From an uncultured Pelagibacteraceae bacterium (GTDB lineage: Bacteria > Pseudomonadota > Alphaproteobacteria > Pelagibacterales > Pelagibacteraceae), in NCBI GenBank assembly GCA_902524235.1, contig CABZCF010000006.1:1-53121 (forward strand): DNA of 53,121 bases, given 5' to 3'. The notes below the pieces were generated by a model, which saw only the letters and a program-made list of their open reading frames with translations, did no database searches and was not told the origin of the DNA. The position numbers and the translations under genes are program-made. Position 1 is the first letter of the stretch. The number at the start of each line of letters is the position of its first letter. Shown one piece after another: positions 52,397 through 53,121 of the stretch.

Positions 52397-53121
52397 TTAG
52401 AATAAAGCTTCTGCAGGTGATAGAAATTTATGTCCAAAAGTATCTGCAACAGCCTTATGTGTTACATTGCCTTTACAAACATTTAATCCAGCTAAAAAGT
52501 TAGGGTCATCTTTTAAAGCTTTTTGATATCCGTCTTTAGCCAATTTATTTAAAAAAGGTAATGTTACTTTATTTAAAGCTAAAGTTGATGTCCTAGGAAC
52601 ACCTCCAGGCATGTTAGATACGCAATAGTGAATAATATCATCCACTATATAAGTCGGGTTCGCATGAGTAGTTGGTTTACTCGTTTCCACACATCCACCT
52701 TGATCTATGGCGACATCAACTATAACGGACCCTCTTTTCATTAATTTTAACATATCTTTTGTGACCAACTTTGGTGCTTCGGCGCCAGGAATTAATACAC
52801 CACCAACCAAAAGGTCCGCATCTGATATTAGTTTTTTTAAATCAATATTATCTGTTTGTTGAGGAATTATTTTATCTCCAAACTTATTAGTTAGTTCTTT
52901 TAGTCTTTCTTCAGATTTATCAACAATATGAACTTTGGCTTGCATACCAGTTGCAATATCAGCCGCATTTTCTCCTACAACCCCTCCTCCTAAAATTACT
53001 ACTGTGCCACTCTCTACACCTGGCGCTCCTCCAAGCAAAACTCCTCTACCCTTTTGATTTTTTTCTAAACAATGAGCGCCTGCTTGCACCGACATTCTTC
53101 CTGCAACAGCGCTCATAGGAG
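52397..53121 (-). CDS. ald: Alanine dehydrogenase, N-terminus cut by window edge
   Basis: C-terminal two-thirds (about 240 residues) of NAD-dependent alanine dehydrogenase, which interconverts alanine and pyruvate plus ammonia. The segment PMSAVAGRMSVQAGA at the edge (continuing upstream), the Rossmann loop ILGGGVVGENAADIA, and DQGGCVETSKPTTHANP, including the HYCVSNMPGGVPRTST segment, are hallmarks. Its start lies outside the window. It adjoins the dimethylglycine dehydrogenase-like gene by 3 nt, suggesting linked amino-acid nitrogen use. Confidence 0.94.
   Translation of the reverse strand, partial: PMSAVAGRMSVQAGAHCLEKNQKGRGVLLGGAPGVESGTVVILGGGVVGENAADIATGMQAKVHIVDKSEERLKELTNKFGDKIIPQQTDNIDLKKLISDADLLVGGVLIPGAEAPKLVTKDMLKLMKRGSVIVDVAIDQGGCVETSKPTTHANPTYIVDDIIHYCVSNMPGGVPRTSTLALNKVTLPFLNKLAKDGYQKALKDDPNFLAGLNVCKGNVTHKAVADTFGHKFLSPAEALF

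Noticed and set aside
1..53121. CRISPR arrays, insertion sequences, prophage genes
   Set aside because: No regularly spaced repeats, transposase or integrase motifs were seen on either strand.

Overview
The window reads like a chromosomal piece of a streamlined marine alphaproteobacterium of the SAR11 clade (Candidatus Pelagibacter type). Support: base composition is very AT-rich by eye (roughly 30% G+C), proteins are rich in Lys/Asn/Ile, gaps are tiny, many neighbouring genes overlap by 4-20 nt, and the gene set is typical (TRAP transporter, 2-methylcitrate genes, dimethylglycine dehydrogenase-like enzyme, CaiB CoA-transferase, TauE/SafE permeases). This is inference from composition and content; no rRNA gene is present. 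No prophage, insertion sequence, CRISPR array or gap over 300 bases without a gene was seen.

Layout. 1-4.84 kb (minus): nadE (cut by the left edge), class II DAHP synthase, glmS and a stand-alone acetyltransferase half of GlmU. 4.9-9.75 kb (plus): phosphoglycolate phosphatase, LysE/RhtB exporter, then prpD-prpB-prpC for propionate oxidation. 9.8-13.3 kb (minus): nitroreductase and class I ribonucleotide reductase nrdAB, with two NrdR-like boxes 31 bp apart upstream. 13.5-14.9 kb (plus): phosphohexomutase. 15-20.5 kb (minus): two TauE/SafE permeases, dusA and a dctPQM TRAP transporter with a terminator-like hairpin between dctP and dctQ. 20.6-25 kb: CaiB-type CoA-transferase, cytidylate kinase, an omega subunit with a long acidic tail, an MFS transporter. 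24.2-26.1 kb (plus): beta-hydroxyacid dehydrogenase, PNPOx-like flavoprotein and a very small beta-carbonic-anhydrase-like protein. 26-31.8 kb: TPR-sulfotransferase, a tautomerase with every catalytic residue of cis-3-chloroacrylate dehalogenase, gamma-carbonic anhydrase, thioredoxin-like protein, glycosyltransferases.

31.8-39.1 kb is the most coherent metabolic block. On the minus strand mtnP, a GFA-family protein, mtnA, a small membrane protein, a fuculose-aldolase-type class II aldolase and a fused SpeD-SpeE protein are nearly contiguous, followed by a polar amino-acid ABC importer without its ATPase. apt sits divergently beside mtnP. Together they can make spermidine, split the by-product methylthioadenosine (MTA), salvage its adenine, and cut the methylthioribose part to dihydroxyacetone phosphate plus a methylthio-aldehyde (a DHAP-shunt layout).

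39.1-44.4 kb is a surface-polysaccharide region: family 2 glycosyltransferase, dTDP-glucose dehydratase, thymidylyltransferase, 3,5-epimerase-like protein and two methyltransferases. The second methyltransferase lies between an intact tRNA-Met gene and a copy of that tRNA's 3' half, a small-island signature. 44.5-53.1 kb: tldD/tldE protease pair, a TPR protein with a Cys-bearing unknown domain, two small envelope proteins, a dimethylglycine/sarcosine dehydrogenase-like flavoprotein and alanine dehydrogenase (cut by the right edge).
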